From positions 1 through 64,000 of the forward strand of contig NZ_FOGY01000005.1 in the NCBI RefSeq assembly GCF_900111345.1: DNA of 64,000 nt, written 5' to 3'. The notes below the pieces were generated by a model. The model had not been told where the DNA came from. It did not search any database and was given only the letters and a program-made list of their open reading frames with translations. This DNA comes from Psychrobacillus sp. OK032. Its GTDB lineage: Bacteria; Bacillota; Bacilli; Bacillales_A; Planococcaceae. Positions 56,243 to 64,000 of this stretch are shown here, piece after piece; the stretch's first letter is position 1, and every line of letters starts with the position of its first letter. The position numbers and the translations under genes are program-made.

Positions 56243-56605
56243 TTAATACTTTGTCCAAATTTGTTCAAACTCTTCTTCTTTAAAACCAAGTGTCAAATGT
56301 TCATCATTAAAAACAAGTGGTCTTTTCACAAGCATCCCATCAGATACTAGCGTTTCGATTTGTTCCGCTTCCGTCATATTTGGTAGCTTTTCCTTTAATT
56401 GCAACTCTCTGTATTTCGTACCGCTCGTATTAAAAAGTTTCTTTAATTCGATGTTTGTTTTTTCTAATATTTCTTGTATTAACTCTTTTGTAGGAGGATT
56501 CTCAACAATATGATGATATGTAAATTCTACATCATTTTCCTTCAACCACTTACTTGCTTTATTACATGAACTACATTTAGGATAACCAAAAAATTGAATC
56601 GTCAT
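56243..56605 (-). CDS. yusI: ArsC/Spx-family protein YusI
   Basis: 120 residues, ArsC-like fold. N-terminal motif YPKCSSCNKASKWL with CxxC (about 10-13), as in Spx-like proteins, then FNTSGTKYREL and the conserved KRPLVFNDEHLTLGFKEEEF. Arsenate reductase activity is not established for the family, and Spx-like regulation is the alternative. It matches B. subtilis YusI (118 residues) and its place between gcvH and fadE. Confidence 0.9.
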   Translation of the reverse strand: MTIQFFGYPKCSSCNKASKWLKENDVEFTYHHIVENPPTKELIQEILEKTNIELKKLFNTSGTKYRELQLKEKLPNMTEAEQIETLVSDGMLVKRPLVFNDEHLTLGFKEEEFEQIWTKY

Positions 56606-56637
56606 TATTTCTCACCTTTTTTTCTTCTTATCATATC

Positions 56638-56680
56638 AAAAAATACTGTGAAGCGCATTTGCGGTTCACAGTATTTTTGC
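56638..56680 (-). terminator. Intrinsic terminator of the fad operon
   Basis: Stem AAATACTGTGAA / TTCACAGTATTT on the minus strand around a GC-rich loop, then T run. It is parted from the fadE stop by a C/D element of about 115 bp. Confidence 0.88.
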
Positions 56681-56689
56681 GGTGAGGTC

Positions 56690-56806
56690 AATCATTACGC
56701 CGAGTCGTAATTATGTCCAGATTTTGAATTGTGATAAAAGGTCGCGTCATGCAGATCAGCTAACCGTTGTTGCATGAATGCGACATGCCTATTCGCTGAG
56801 TAAAGT
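56690..56806. repeat. C/D element, medium copy abutting the fadE stop
   Basis: Starts AATCATTACGCCGAGTCGT, continues GTCCAGATTTTGAATTG and ends CGCTGAGTAAAGTTA, where the final TTA is the fadE stop codon on the minus strand. The middle (GATCAGCTAACCGTTGTTGC) is shorter than in the copies at 54502 and 58612. Confidence 0.85.
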
Positions 56807-58593
56807 TAAACGACATATTTCTCCGCATCAATCAACTTAACCGATGCTTCACGTTTTTTAGTAATAACATTATACGGCGTGTATCGAGTTAGTTTACGAA
56901 GAGCGGAAAGCATCATGCGTAATGTATCGCCTTCTATAGATGCGATTAGAGTTTCTTTCGCATCTTTTTCAATTTCTTCGAATGCTTCTTGACAGAAGAT
57001 TTGCGTATAAAGTAGTTTTTGGTTCGCCTTTTCTACTCCATCACGAGCTATTGCTTTTTCTGTACGTAATACTGCAGACTCCATGGCGAATAAGTTATTT
57101 GCAATATCAGCAATGTTCACAAGTACTTCTTGCTCTGCCTCTAGTTTTGTGCCGAATCGTTGTGCTGCAAGACCTGCTACTAGTAAACCAATTTTCTTTG
57201 CATTCGCTACTAATAACTTTTCTTGCGCTAATGGTTCATCACCTACTTCTTCCGGCATCATCATGAGTAGCTCTTCTTGAAGACTTTGTGCTTTTTGAAG
57301 GAGTGGCAATTCGCCTTTCATTGCTTTTTTCAAGAAAGTTCCTGGAACGATTAGTCGGTTAATTTCATTTGTTCCTTCGAAAATACGGTTAATACGAGAG
57401 TCACGATAAATGCGTTCTACTTCATATTCTTGCATGAAGCCATATCCACCATGTAGCTGAACCGCTTCGTCTGCGATATAATCGAGCACTTCTGAACCTA
57501 CTACTTTGTTAATAGAACATTCAATTGCATATTCCGCTATTGACGCTGCAATTGCTTTCCCATCTTTTTGCTCTGCTTCACTCAATCTGCTCATACGCTC
57601 CTCAAAATAACCAACTGTACGGTAGATTAAGCTTTCAGTTGCATATAATTTAGACGCCATTGTCGCTAATTTTTGTTTCGTCAAATTAAAAGAAGAAATA
57701 GGTGTTTTAAATTGTTGACGTTGATTAGAATAGGAAATCGCTAATTCTAATGCACGTTTTGAACCTCCAACAGTTCCAACTCCCAATTTGTAACGGCCAA
57801 TATTTAAAATATTAAATGCAATCACATGACCGCGACCAATTTCACCTAGTAGATTTTCTACGGGCACTTGTGCATCTTGTAAAATAAGCGTGCGTGTAGA
57901 AGATGATTTGATCCCCATTTTCTTTTCTTCCGCTCCAACAGAAACGCCAGTGAATTCACGTTCCACGATGAATGCAGTGAAATGCTCTCCATCCACTTTT
58001 GCATATACAACAAATACATCCGCAAAGCCTGCATTTGTGATCCATTGTTTTTCCCCGTTTAATATATAGTGTGTACCTTCCGCATTTAGCTTCGCCGTTG
58101 TTTTAGCCCCCAGTGCATCTGAGCCTGAGCCCGGCTCTGTAAGTGCATAAGCAAAGATTTTGTCTCCAGAAGCAGAGTTTGGTAAATGCTTTTGTTTTTG
58201 TTCTTCATTCCCAAAAAGTACGATTGGTAATGTTCCGATTCCTACATGTGCACCGTGTGTAATGGAAAAACCACCTGCAACAGAAAGTTTTTCCGCAATT
58301 AATGCGGAAGAAATTTTATCTAATGCAATTCCACCATATTCTTCTGGAATGTCAGCTGCTAGTAATCCTAAATCACCTGCAGATTTAAGTAATCGAACAG
58401 AATGCTCAAACTCGTGATGCTCTAGTTTTTCTACAACAGGTAAAACTTCATTCGTTACATAATCTTCTGCAGTTTTCGCAATCATTTTTTGCTCATCTGT
58501 AAAATCCTCTGGTGTAAATATACGACTTGCCTCGATATCTTCTACTAAAAAGCTTCCACCTTTAATAACTTCCTTCACTTCCGTCATGTTCAT
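56806..58593 (-). CDS. fadE: Acyl-CoA dehydrogenase
   Basis: 595 residues, an acyl-CoA dehydrogenase with the extra C-terminal helical domain seen in B. subtilis FadE/YusJ (594) and in mammalian VLCAD-type enzymes. The FAD/substrate signature YALTEPGSGSDALGAKTTA (about 150-168) and the C-terminal signature QLHGGYGFMQEYEVERIYRD (about 394-413, with the nearby EGTNEI segment) are clear. It makes the first oxidation of fatty acyl-CoA. Third gene of fadN-fadA-fadE. Confidence 0.95.
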   Translation of the reverse strand: MNMTEVKEVIKGGSFLVEDIEASRIFTPEDFTDEQKMIAKTAEDYVTNEVLPVVEKLEHHEFEHSVRLLKSAGDLGLLAADIPEEYGGIALDKISSALIAEKLSVAGGFSITHGAHVGIGTLPIVLFGNEEQKQKHLPNSASGDKIFAYALTEPGSGSDALGAKTTAKLNAEGTHYILNGEKQWITNAGFADVFVVYAKVDGEHFTAFIVEREFTGVSVGAEEKKMGIKSSSTRTLILQDAQVPVENLLGEIGRGHVIAFNILNIGRYKLGVGTVGGSKRALELAISYSNQRQQFKTPISSFNLTKQKLATMASKLYATESLIYRTVGYFEERMSRLSEAEQKDGKAIAASIAEYAIECSINKVVGSEVLDYIADEAVQLHGGYGFMQEYEVERIYRDSRINRIFEGTNEINRLIVPGTFLKKAMKGELPLLQKAQSLQEELLMMMPEEVGDEPLAQEKLLVANAKKIGLLVAGLAAQRFGTKLEAEQEVLVNIADIANNLFAMESAVLRTEKAIARDGVEKANQKLLYTQIFCQEAFEEIEKDAKETLIASIEGDTLRMMLSALRKLTRYTPYNVITKKREASVKLIDAEKYVV

Positions 58594-58611
58594 TTCCCCC
58601 TACTTTTTAGT

Positions 58612-59012
58612 AATCAAATACGCCTCGGCGTATTTGCTTCCGCTTCACTTTGTTCAGCTCCGCAGGAAAAACATTGCTTCCGCTTCACTTTGTTCAGCTC
58701 CGCAAGAAAAACATTGCTCCTGCGCGAGCTCGTCGCAGAAAACAGTGCGCCCAGATCAAGTAAGGAAGTTAGCCTAAGACCGTCGCATCCTTGCGACAAC
58801 AGCTAACCGAGCTGTATCACGCAGGCCTGAGCCCGCTCGATAAATCCCTCTAAAAATCTGTGGCATCCACCGGAGGCTTTGGGCCAACAGGATGTTGGTC
58901 ACTCAGGCGTTGCCGCAGGACGCGGCGCTCCTAGCCAGAGTTCCTTGAAATTCAGCAGTTATTGTTTGCTCCTGCGCGAGCTCCTCGCAGAAAACATATG
59001 CTGAATGAAGTT
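58612..59012. repeat. C/D element, longest copy, between fadA and fadE
   Basis: Starts AATCAAATACGCCTCGGCGT and ends GCTGAATGAAGTTA, the TTA being the fadA stop codon on the minus strand. The middle holds a tandem pair of GCTTCCGCTTCACTTTGTTC-type units (58637-58710), CTCCTGCGCGAGCTCGTCGC pieces typical of family A, and the GGAGGCTTTGGGCCAACAGG block shared with 54502-54818. It parts two genes of one operon. Confidence 0.85.
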
Positions 59013-60186
59013 ATAAAAGTTCAAAAACGCCTGCTGCTCCCATTCCTCCGCCAATACACATCGTCACAACACCAAATTGCTTTCCTTGACGTTTAAGTTC
59101 GCTCAGCATTTTTAATGTTAAAATAGTACCAGTAGCTCCAAGTGGATGACCTAGTGCGATTGCACCCCCATTTACATTTACTTTATCTAGATCAATCCCT
59201 AAATGACGTACAACTTGGATGGATTGAGAAGCGAATGCTTCATTAATCTCCCAAACGTCGATATCTTCAATGGATAAACCTGCAAGCTTTAATGCTTTTG
59301 GCACTGCTACAATTGGGCCAATTCCCATTACGTCCGGTGCAACGCCGCCTACTGCAAACGAACGAAATTTTGCGATTGGTTTTAATCCTTGCGCTTCTGC
59401 AACTCCACGGTCCATCACTAAAACTGCCCCTGCTCCATCAGAAGTTTGCGATGCGTTACCCGCTGTTACTGATCCGCGTACGTTAAATGCAGGACGTAAC
59501 TTTGCAAGTGTTTGGATGGACGTGCCAACTCGAACGCCTTCGTCCATTTCAAATAGAAACTTCTTCTCTTGCGCTTTATTATTTTCATCTACAAAATGCT
59601 TCACTACTTCTACTGGAACAATTTGATCGTTAAACTTCCCAGCAGCAATTGCAGCCGCAGCAAGTTCATGTGAACGAACTGCAAACGCATCTTGGTCTTC
59701 TCTACTCACCCCGTATTTAGTTGCCACTTGCTCTGCAGTATGCCCCATTCCCATATAGTACTGTGGAGCTGTTTCTGCTAAATGAGCATTCGGTCGAATC
59801 GTATTCCCCATCATTGGAACCATACTCATCGACTCTACTCCACCCGCAATAATTGCTTCGGAATGCCCGAGCATTATCCGCTCTGCTGCATACGCAATCG
59901 ATTGCAAGCCCGATGAACAAAAGCGATTCACTGTGATCGCAGGTGTCGAATCTGGAAGACCTGCTAATGCACCAATATTTCGTGCTACATTCATCCCTTG
60001 TTCCGCTTCTGGCATAGCACATCCTAGTATTAAATCATCGATCGGACCATCATAACCGCCCGCTCTTTTCAATGTTTCTTTCACAACTAATGCTCCAAAA
60101 TCGTCTGGACGAACAGTCGCTAAAGACCCTTTTTTCGCTTTACCAACCGGTGTTCTTGCACCTGCTACGATAACTGCTTCACGCAT
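59011..60186 (-). CDS. fadA: 3-ketoacyl-CoA thiolase
   Basis: 391-residue thiolase that cleaves 3-ketoacyl-CoA to acetyl-CoA and a shortened acyl-CoA. Nucleophilic cysteine in RFCSSGLQSIAYAAE (about 88), active-site His in GHPLGATG (about 347), and second cysteine in CIGGGMG (about 377). AAAGGAGG lies before the ATG. Follows fadN by 30 bp. Its stop codon abuts a C/D repeat. Confidence 0.96.
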   Translation of the reverse strand: MREAVIVAGARTPVGKAKKGSLATVRPDDFGALVVKETLKRAGGYDGPIDDLILGCAMPEAEQGMNVARNIGALAGLPDSTPAITVNRFCSSGLQSIAYAAERIMLGHSEAIIAGGVESMSMVPMMGNTIRPNAHLAETAPQYYMGMGHTAEQVATKYGVSREDQDAFAVRSHELAAAAIAAGKFNDQIVPVEVVKHFVDENNKAQEKKFLFEMDEGVRVGTSIQTLAKLRPAFNVRGSVTAGNASQTSDGAGAVLVMDRGVAEAQGLKPIAKFRSFAVGGVAPDVMGIGPIVAVPKALKLAGLSIEDIDVWEINEAFASQSIQVVRHLGIDLDKVNVNGGAIALGHPLGATGTILTLKMLSELKRQGKQFGVVTMCIGGGMGAAGVFELL

Positions 60187-60216
60187 GAGTTTTCCTCCTT
60201 TATCACCTACGCAAAC

Positions 60217-62601
60217 TTAGTTGCGTAATGGCTTACCCTTCACTAACATATGTTGCATTCTTGCTTGCGATTTTGGATCGGCAACTAAATTTAAAAATGC
60301 TTCTCGCTCTAAATTAAGTAAATATTGTTCATCCACCAAAGTACCGTATGGAACTTCTCCACCAGCAATCACATAAGCAAGCTTTTTGGCGATTTTCAAG
60401 TCATGCTCACTAATATAACCTGATAAGAACATACCTTCTGCACCTAATAGTAATGTTGCATAACCAGGAGAACCTGTTACCGGAATCTTTTCTCGTAATG
60501 GAGCTTTGTATCCTGCATGTGCAAGACTAAGTGCCGCTTGTTTCGCATCGTATAATTGGTGATCCGCATTCACACTAATACCATCTGCAAAGTTTAAGAA
60601 GTTGTTTTCAAGCGCTTCTTCACCTGAAGTGGAAACCTTTGCCATCGCAATTGTTTCAAATACTTTATTTGCAACAAATTGATAATCCACTTGAACGCCT
60701 TTTGGTAGTCCTTTTAAATGCTTCATATATAGCTCTTTGTTTCCGCCACCACCAGGTATTAGTCCAACCCCCGCTTCTACTAGACCCATATAGGTTTCTG
60801 TCGTTGCTTGAATATGAGCTGCTGGTAAACAAGCTTCTGCACCACCACCAAGCGTCATACCAAAGGGAGCCACTACTACCGGTTTGGAAGCGTATTTAAT
60901 TTTCATCATCGCATTTTGGAAGCTTCGAATGACAAAATCTAATTCAAATAGATTGTCATCTTGTGCTTCCATTAAAATCATGCCAAGGTTCGCACCAACA
61001 CTAAAGTTTTTCCCTTGGTTTCCAATGACAAGCCCTTTGAAGTTTTTCTCTACTTCATCAATCGCAAAGTTAATCATTTGAATGATGTCGAGTCCAATTG
61101 CATTCGATTTAGAATGGAATTCTAGTAATGCGATTCCGTCCCCTAAATCTATTAAACTAGCTCCAGAATTGGACTTTATAACACCATGTTTTTTCTTATA
61201 TCTCTTCAGATCAATTACCTTTTCATTGAAAGAAACAATAGTATAGTCATTACCGTCGAAGTAATAAAGATCTCCGTTTTCTTCTTTATAAAATGATTCG
61301 AACCCTTTATCTAATAGTGACTGTACAAATACAGGAATTTCCTGTCCTTCTGCTTTCATTTTTTCAACTGACTCTTTTACACCAATTGCATCCCATATTT
61401 CAAACGGTCCTTGCTGCCAGCCAAATCCCCATTTCATCGCTTGGTCAATGGATACGATATCGTCTGCAATTGCCCCGTGAAGTTCAGCAGAATAAATAAG
61501 TGTTGGGCTTAAGATGCTCCAAAGCAATTCTCCAGTACGGTCTTTTGCATATGTTAACGTTTTCACTTTTGCCGCTAAACCTTTTTGTTGTTTCGCCATT
61601 TCCATCGATGGTGTTTTTAGCTTTTTAACAGGCTCATATTCAAGTGTTTCTGGATTTAATTCTTTAATTTCTTTTCCTTCTTTTAAGAAGAAACCTTGAC
61701 CTGTTTTTGCACCAAGCCATTTATTTTCAAGCATTTTATGCATAAAAGCAGGTACTTCAAACACTTTCTGTTCTTCGCCAATCGTTAAGTCATATACGTT
61801 TTTTGCAACATGTGCAAACGTATCCAATCCAACAACATCTAACGTTCGGAACGTAGCAGATTTTGGTCGACCGATTAGTGGACCAGTAACCGAATCCACT
61901 TCACCTATAGAATATCCACGCGCTTGCATCTCGCGTAGCGTAATAAGTAATCCATATGTTCCGATTCGATTAGCAATAAAGTTAGGTGTATCTTTTGCTA
62001 AAACAACCCCTTTTCCTAAAATGTCCTCTCCGAATTGCTTCATATAATCTACTACTTTAGCATCTGTTGTTTTAGCAGGTATCACTTCTAACAGCTTTAA
62101 ATATCGTGGCGGATTAAAGAAATGCGTCCCAAGAAAATGCTTAGCAAAATCTTCAGATCGTCCTTCCACCATTGCATTAATGCTAATTCCTGAAGTATTA
62201 GAACTAATGATTGTCCCCGCTTTTCGTACTGCGTCTATTTTTTTATATAAGTTTTTTTTCACGTCTAGGTTTTCGACTACTACTTCAATGATCCAGTCGA
62301 CCTCTTTTAACTTTTCTAAATCATCTTCTAAGTTGCCTGCAGTAATTAGTTGTGCGTTTTTAGTAGATGTAAGAGGTGCCGGTTTTTGTTTCAGCAATTT
62401 TTGTAATGCTGATTGGGCAAATTTATTGCGCAATTGGGGATGCTCCAAAGATACCCCCTTTGCTTCCTCTTCTTTACTCACTTCTTTTGGTACGATATCT
62501 AATAGTAATGTTGGTATACCAATATTCGCCAAGTGAGCTGCAATTCCTGACCCCATTACCCCCGAGCCAAGAACCGCTGCTCTTTTAATTTGAAATGTCA
62601 C
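60217..62601 (-). CDS. fadN: 3-hydroxyacyl-CoA dehydrogenase / enoyl-CoA hydratase
   Basis: 794 residues from a GTG at 62601 (MTFQIKRAAV), with GGGGAGG 9 nt upstream. The frame extends to 62712 but crosses the FadR operator, so that ATG is rejected. N-terminal 3-hydroxyacyl-CoA dehydrogenase with VLGSGVMGSGIAAHL (NAD site, about 9-23) and HFFNPPRYLKLLEV (about 137), and a C-terminal crotonase domain (about 470-680) with EFHSKSNAIGLD and FGMTLGGGAEACLPA. It does the middle two steps of beta-oxidation. First gene of the fad operon. Confidence 0.95.
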   Translation of the reverse strand: MTFQIKRAAVLGSGVMGSGIAAHLANIGIPTLLLDIVPKEVSKEEEAKGVSLEHPQLRNKFAQSALQKLLKQKPAPLTSTKNAQLITAGNLEDDLEKLKEVDWIIEVVVENLDVKKNLYKKIDAVRKAGTIISSNTSGISINAMVEGRSEDFAKHFLGTHFFNPPRYLKLLEVIPAKTTDAKVVDYMKQFGEDILGKGVVLAKDTPNFIANRIGTYGLLITLREMQARGYSIGEVDSVTGPLIGRPKSATFRTLDVVGLDTFAHVAKNVYDLTIGEEQKVFEVPAFMHKMLENKWLGAKTGQGFFLKEGKEIKELNPETLEYEPVKKLKTPSMEMAKQQKGLAAKVKTLTYAKDRTGELLWSILSPTLIYSAELHGAIADDIVSIDQAMKWGFGWQQGPFEIWDAIGVKESVEKMKAEGQEIPVFVQSLLDKGFESFYKEENGDLYYFDGNDYTIVSFNEKVIDLKRYKKKHGVIKSNSGASLIDLGDGIALLEFHSKSNAIGLDIIQMINFAIDEVEKNFKGLVIGNQGKNFSVGANLGMILMEAQDDNLFELDFVIRSFQNAMMKIKYASKPVVVAPFGMTLGGGAEACLPAAHIQATTETYMGLVEAGVGLIPGGGGNKELYMKHLKGLPKGVQVDYQFVANKVFETIAMAKVSTSGEEALENNFLNFADGISVNADHQLYDAKQAALSLAHAGYKAPLREKIPVTGSPGYATLLLGAEGMFLSGYISEHDLKIAKKLAYVIAGGEVPYGTLVDEQYLLNLEREAFLNLVADPKSQARMQHMLVKGKPLRN

Positions 62602-62624
62602 GTGCAAAAGCCTCCCCTTTATTT

Positions 62625-62642
62625 TGAATGAACACTCATTCA
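62625..62642 (-). promoter_or_regulatory. FadR operator
   Basis: TGAATGAACACTCATTCA: perfect 7-bp arms around 4 bases, fitting the Bacillus FadR (TetR family) box TGAATGAnTAnTCATTCA. It lies 24 bp upstream of the fadN GTG, next to a TATAAA-like -10. Long-chain acyl-CoA should release the repressor and allow the operon to be expressed. Confidence 0.88.
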
Positions 62643-62778
62643 TTTTATAAGCAAAAAAAATAGAAACACTCTCTATGACTATTAGTTTAGAACATTTTTT
62701 AAATTTTCGCAATAATAAAATGAATCATTTCGAGCAATTTTCTTTCTAGTCTTTCATAAACAGTGTAAACTACAAGAA

Positions 62779-62870
62779 AAGTGTAAGTGCCTATGTCTGC
62801 CCCGACAGGCAAATGGGAATAAGGAAGGCATTCATTTGATCACGCGGGGCAAGGCGCTGGAACTAGACAT
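62779..62870 (+). repeat. Family A repeat, medium copy
   Basis: AAAAGTGTAAGTGCCTATGT, CTGCCCCGACAGGCAAATGG and GGGGCAAGGCGCTGGAACTA. An internally deleted copy with decayed left end, just upstream of the thioredoxin-like gene. Confidence 0.8.
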
Positions 62871-62897
62871 AATAACAAAATCATTGGAGGTAATATC

Positions 62898-63215
62898 ATG
62901 AATAAAATTACAACTGCAGAACAATTCAACGAAATCATATCTGGGGACAATGAAGTGCTAGTAAAATTCGAAGCTGGCTGGTGTCCTGATTGCCGTCGTA
63001 TGGAAATGTTCATCGATCCAATCATTGAAAAATATAACCAATATACTTGGTATGAAGTGAATCGAGACGAGCTACCTGAAATCGCTGAAAAATACGAAGT
63101 AATGGGTATTCCAAGCCTTCTTATTTATCAAAATGGAGAGAAAAAAGCACATTTACATAGTGCAAACGCAAAATCTCCTGAGCAAGTAACTGAATTTCTA
63201 GATGCACAGATTTAA
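62898..63215 (+). CDS. Thioredoxin-family protein (YtpP-like)
   Basis: 105 residues, thioredoxin fold with active-site FEAGWCPDCRRMEMF (CPDC, about 29-32) and cis-proline in VMGIPSLLIYQNG. The CPDC motif points to a YtpP-type protein and away from the classical CGPC thioredoxin. TTGGAGGTAA precedes the ATG. Its last 12 codons are duplicated about 100 bp downstream, behind a piece of family A repeat. It would act in cytoplasmic thiol exchange. Confidence 0.88.
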   Translation: MNKITTAEQFNEIISGDNEVLVKFEAGWCPDCRRMEMFIDPIIEKYNQYTWYEVNRDELPEIAEKYEVMGIPSLLIYQNGEKKAHLHSANAKSPEQVTEFLDAQI

Positions 63216-63317
63216 TTAGTACAATGGGGATATTTTCGCTCGGAGAAATATCTTTATACTCTGCGACGAGCTTCGCGCAGGAGCAAGTAACTGAATTTTT
63301 GGATGCACAGAATTAAT
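63180..63317 (+). repeat. Duplicated gene tail with repeat fragment
   Basis: GAGCAAGTAACTGAATTTCT and following bases to the stop (63180-63217) recur with few changes at 63281-63317. Between them are about 35 unique bases and CTGCGACGAGCTTCGCGCAG, a family A end. The second copy has no start and is only a tail. Confidence 0.85.
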
Positions 63318-63331
63318 AAATGCAAATTTAT

Positions 63332-63374
63332 AAAGCCCTTTAAAACTATTAATTTAGTTTCAAAGGGCTTTATT
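63332..63374 (+). terminator. Bidirectional terminator
   Basis: Stem AAAGCCCTTTAAAACT / AGTTTCAAAGGGCTTT with A and T runs, between the convergent thioredoxin-like and dehydrogenase genes. Confidence 0.88.
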
Positions 63375-63430
63375 CATAAGTAATATTTCATTTAACACTA
63401 TTCTTTAGTCATTTCATCACGCGAGGTTAA

Positions 63431-64000
63431 TTAGTTCAATGCATTCGTAGGGGATTCCCCTCTAAGTACCGTTAAAACAGAGTCAGCAGCTAACATCCCC
63501 ATTTTGAATCTCGTTTCTACCGTCGCGGATCCTATATGTGGTGTAGTTACAACGTTTGGAAACTTCAATAGCGGATGATTGATATCAACGGGCTCTTGTT
63601 TATAAACGTCCAATCCAGCTCCCGCAATTTCTTTATTCCTCAATGCTTCAACTAAAGCATCTTCATCGACGACAGCCCCCCGTGATCCGTTTACAAAAAA
63701 AGCGTTTTTCTTCATCAGCTTAAATTCAGCAGCGCCGTACATATTTTTTGTTTCTTCGCTTAGTGGAACCATATTACATACAAAGTCTGAACGTTTCAGT
63801 AAGTCCTGAAAACTGCAATACTGTGCATCATAAATCGATTCGATTTCCTCATCACGACTTCTATTGTGATATAGAATGTCCATACCAAAGCCAAATTTTG
63901 CACGCGTGGCAATTGCCTTTCCAACTCCACCCATCCCAATAATTCCAATCACTTTTCCGTGAACATCATTTCCAAATAACTCTTCTCCAATCATTGCATC
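63431..64000 (-). CDS. D-2-hydroxyacid dehydrogenase, C-terminal part (partial)
   Basis: The last 189 or so residues of an NAD(P)-dependent D-2-hydroxyacid dehydrogenase of the glyoxylate/hydroxypyruvate reductase type. The gene runs past the window edge, and the ATG at 63994 is internal (typically about residue 130 of about 320). NAD site VIGIIGMGGVGKAIA, then VNGSRGAVVDEDALVEAL with the active-site Arg, DVYKQEP with the Glu, and the catalytic His in TTPHIGSAT. Substrate unknown. Confidence 0.9.
   Translation of the reverse strand, partial: DAMIGEELFGNDVHGKVIGIIGMGGVGKAIATRAKFGFGMDILYHNRSRDEEIESIYDAQYCSFQDLLKRSDFVCNMVPLSEETKNMYGAAEFKLMKKNAFFVNGSRGAVVDEDALVEALRNKEIAGAGLDVYKQEPVDINHPLLKFPNVVTTPHIGSATVETRFKMGMLAADSVLTVLRGESPTNALN

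Noticed and set aside
62602-62712. Longer N-terminus for FadN
   Set aside because: It would place the FadR operator and a good RBS inside the coding region; the GTG at 62601 fits the family.

Overview
The window reads as a chromosome segment of a low-GC, endospore-forming Bacillales bacterium. Gene order and protein lengths follow the Bacillus subtilis yug/yui/yut/yun/yus blocks closely (yugI, yugE, patB, pbpD, yuiE-yuiD-yuiB-yuiA, yumB, yutM, yutI-yuzD, yutJ-yuzB, yutF-yutE, yutD-lipA, yunB-yunD-yunE-yunF, sufCDSUB, metNPQ, yusE-yusF, gcvH, yusI, fadE-fadA-fadN). The YunB homologue points to a spore former. The repeat families and the 16S 5' end suggest a Planococcaceae/Caryophanaceae-type genus such as Psychrobacillus, but this is inference from memory and not a database match.

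Layout: 1-316 is the 5' end of a 16S rRNA gene on the minus strand, with tandem rRNA promoters behind it (480-600). 844-2569 holds an MgtC-family protein and a cation diffusion facilitator. 2874-9807 holds an iron alcohol dehydrogenase and then an arginine/ornithine/proline catabolic block (GudB/RocG, RocD, RocA) divergent from a RocR-like PAS-AAA-Fis regulator that has lost the sigma-54 contact loop. 9967-19709 holds YugI, an NSS transporter, a small XRE regulator, YugE, PatB, a lipoprotein cyclophilin, an MFS exporter, PBP4 and a YufK-like protein. 20071-34131 is the yui/yut block: PepA, Nudix, two NDH-2-like flavoproteins, Fe-S carriers and LipA, with a split SEDS-like gene inserted. 34237-36085 is a NhaC-type transporter under a lysine riboswitch. 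36134-40509 is the yun block, followed by a Ca2+-type P-ATPase. 43879-49059 is the sufCDSUB operon. 49857-51830 holds a NERD-domain gene and a large non-coding satellite-like array. 51928-54990 is metNPQ under a SAM-I riboswitch. 55029-62601 covers yusE/yusF/gcvH/yusI and the fad beta-oxidation operon with a FadR operator. The window ends with a thioredoxin-like gene and a partial D-2-hydroxyacid dehydrogenase.

The genes are mostly conserved core genes. The unusual content lies between them, where at least four families of intergenic repeat are scattered. (A) GC-rich AAAAGCGCAAGCGCC...GGCGCTGGAGCT elements. (B) Composite inverted elements with about 140-bp arms around a middle of 21-bp-period monomers. 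(C/D) Elements starting AATCAATTACGCC and ending GCTGAGTAAAG, placed directly after stop codons or terminator T-tracts. (E) An array of about 860 bp made of an 82-bp higher-order unit that is itself four diverged 19-21-bp monomers. The same 21-bp phasing recurs at four separate loci and no annotated gene accounts for it. Other points of interest are the GAFTGA-less RocR, the frameshifted minimal SEDS-like protein, a repeat that supplies the C-terminus of a DUF2225 protein, and a SAM riboswitch separated from metN by a repeat element.
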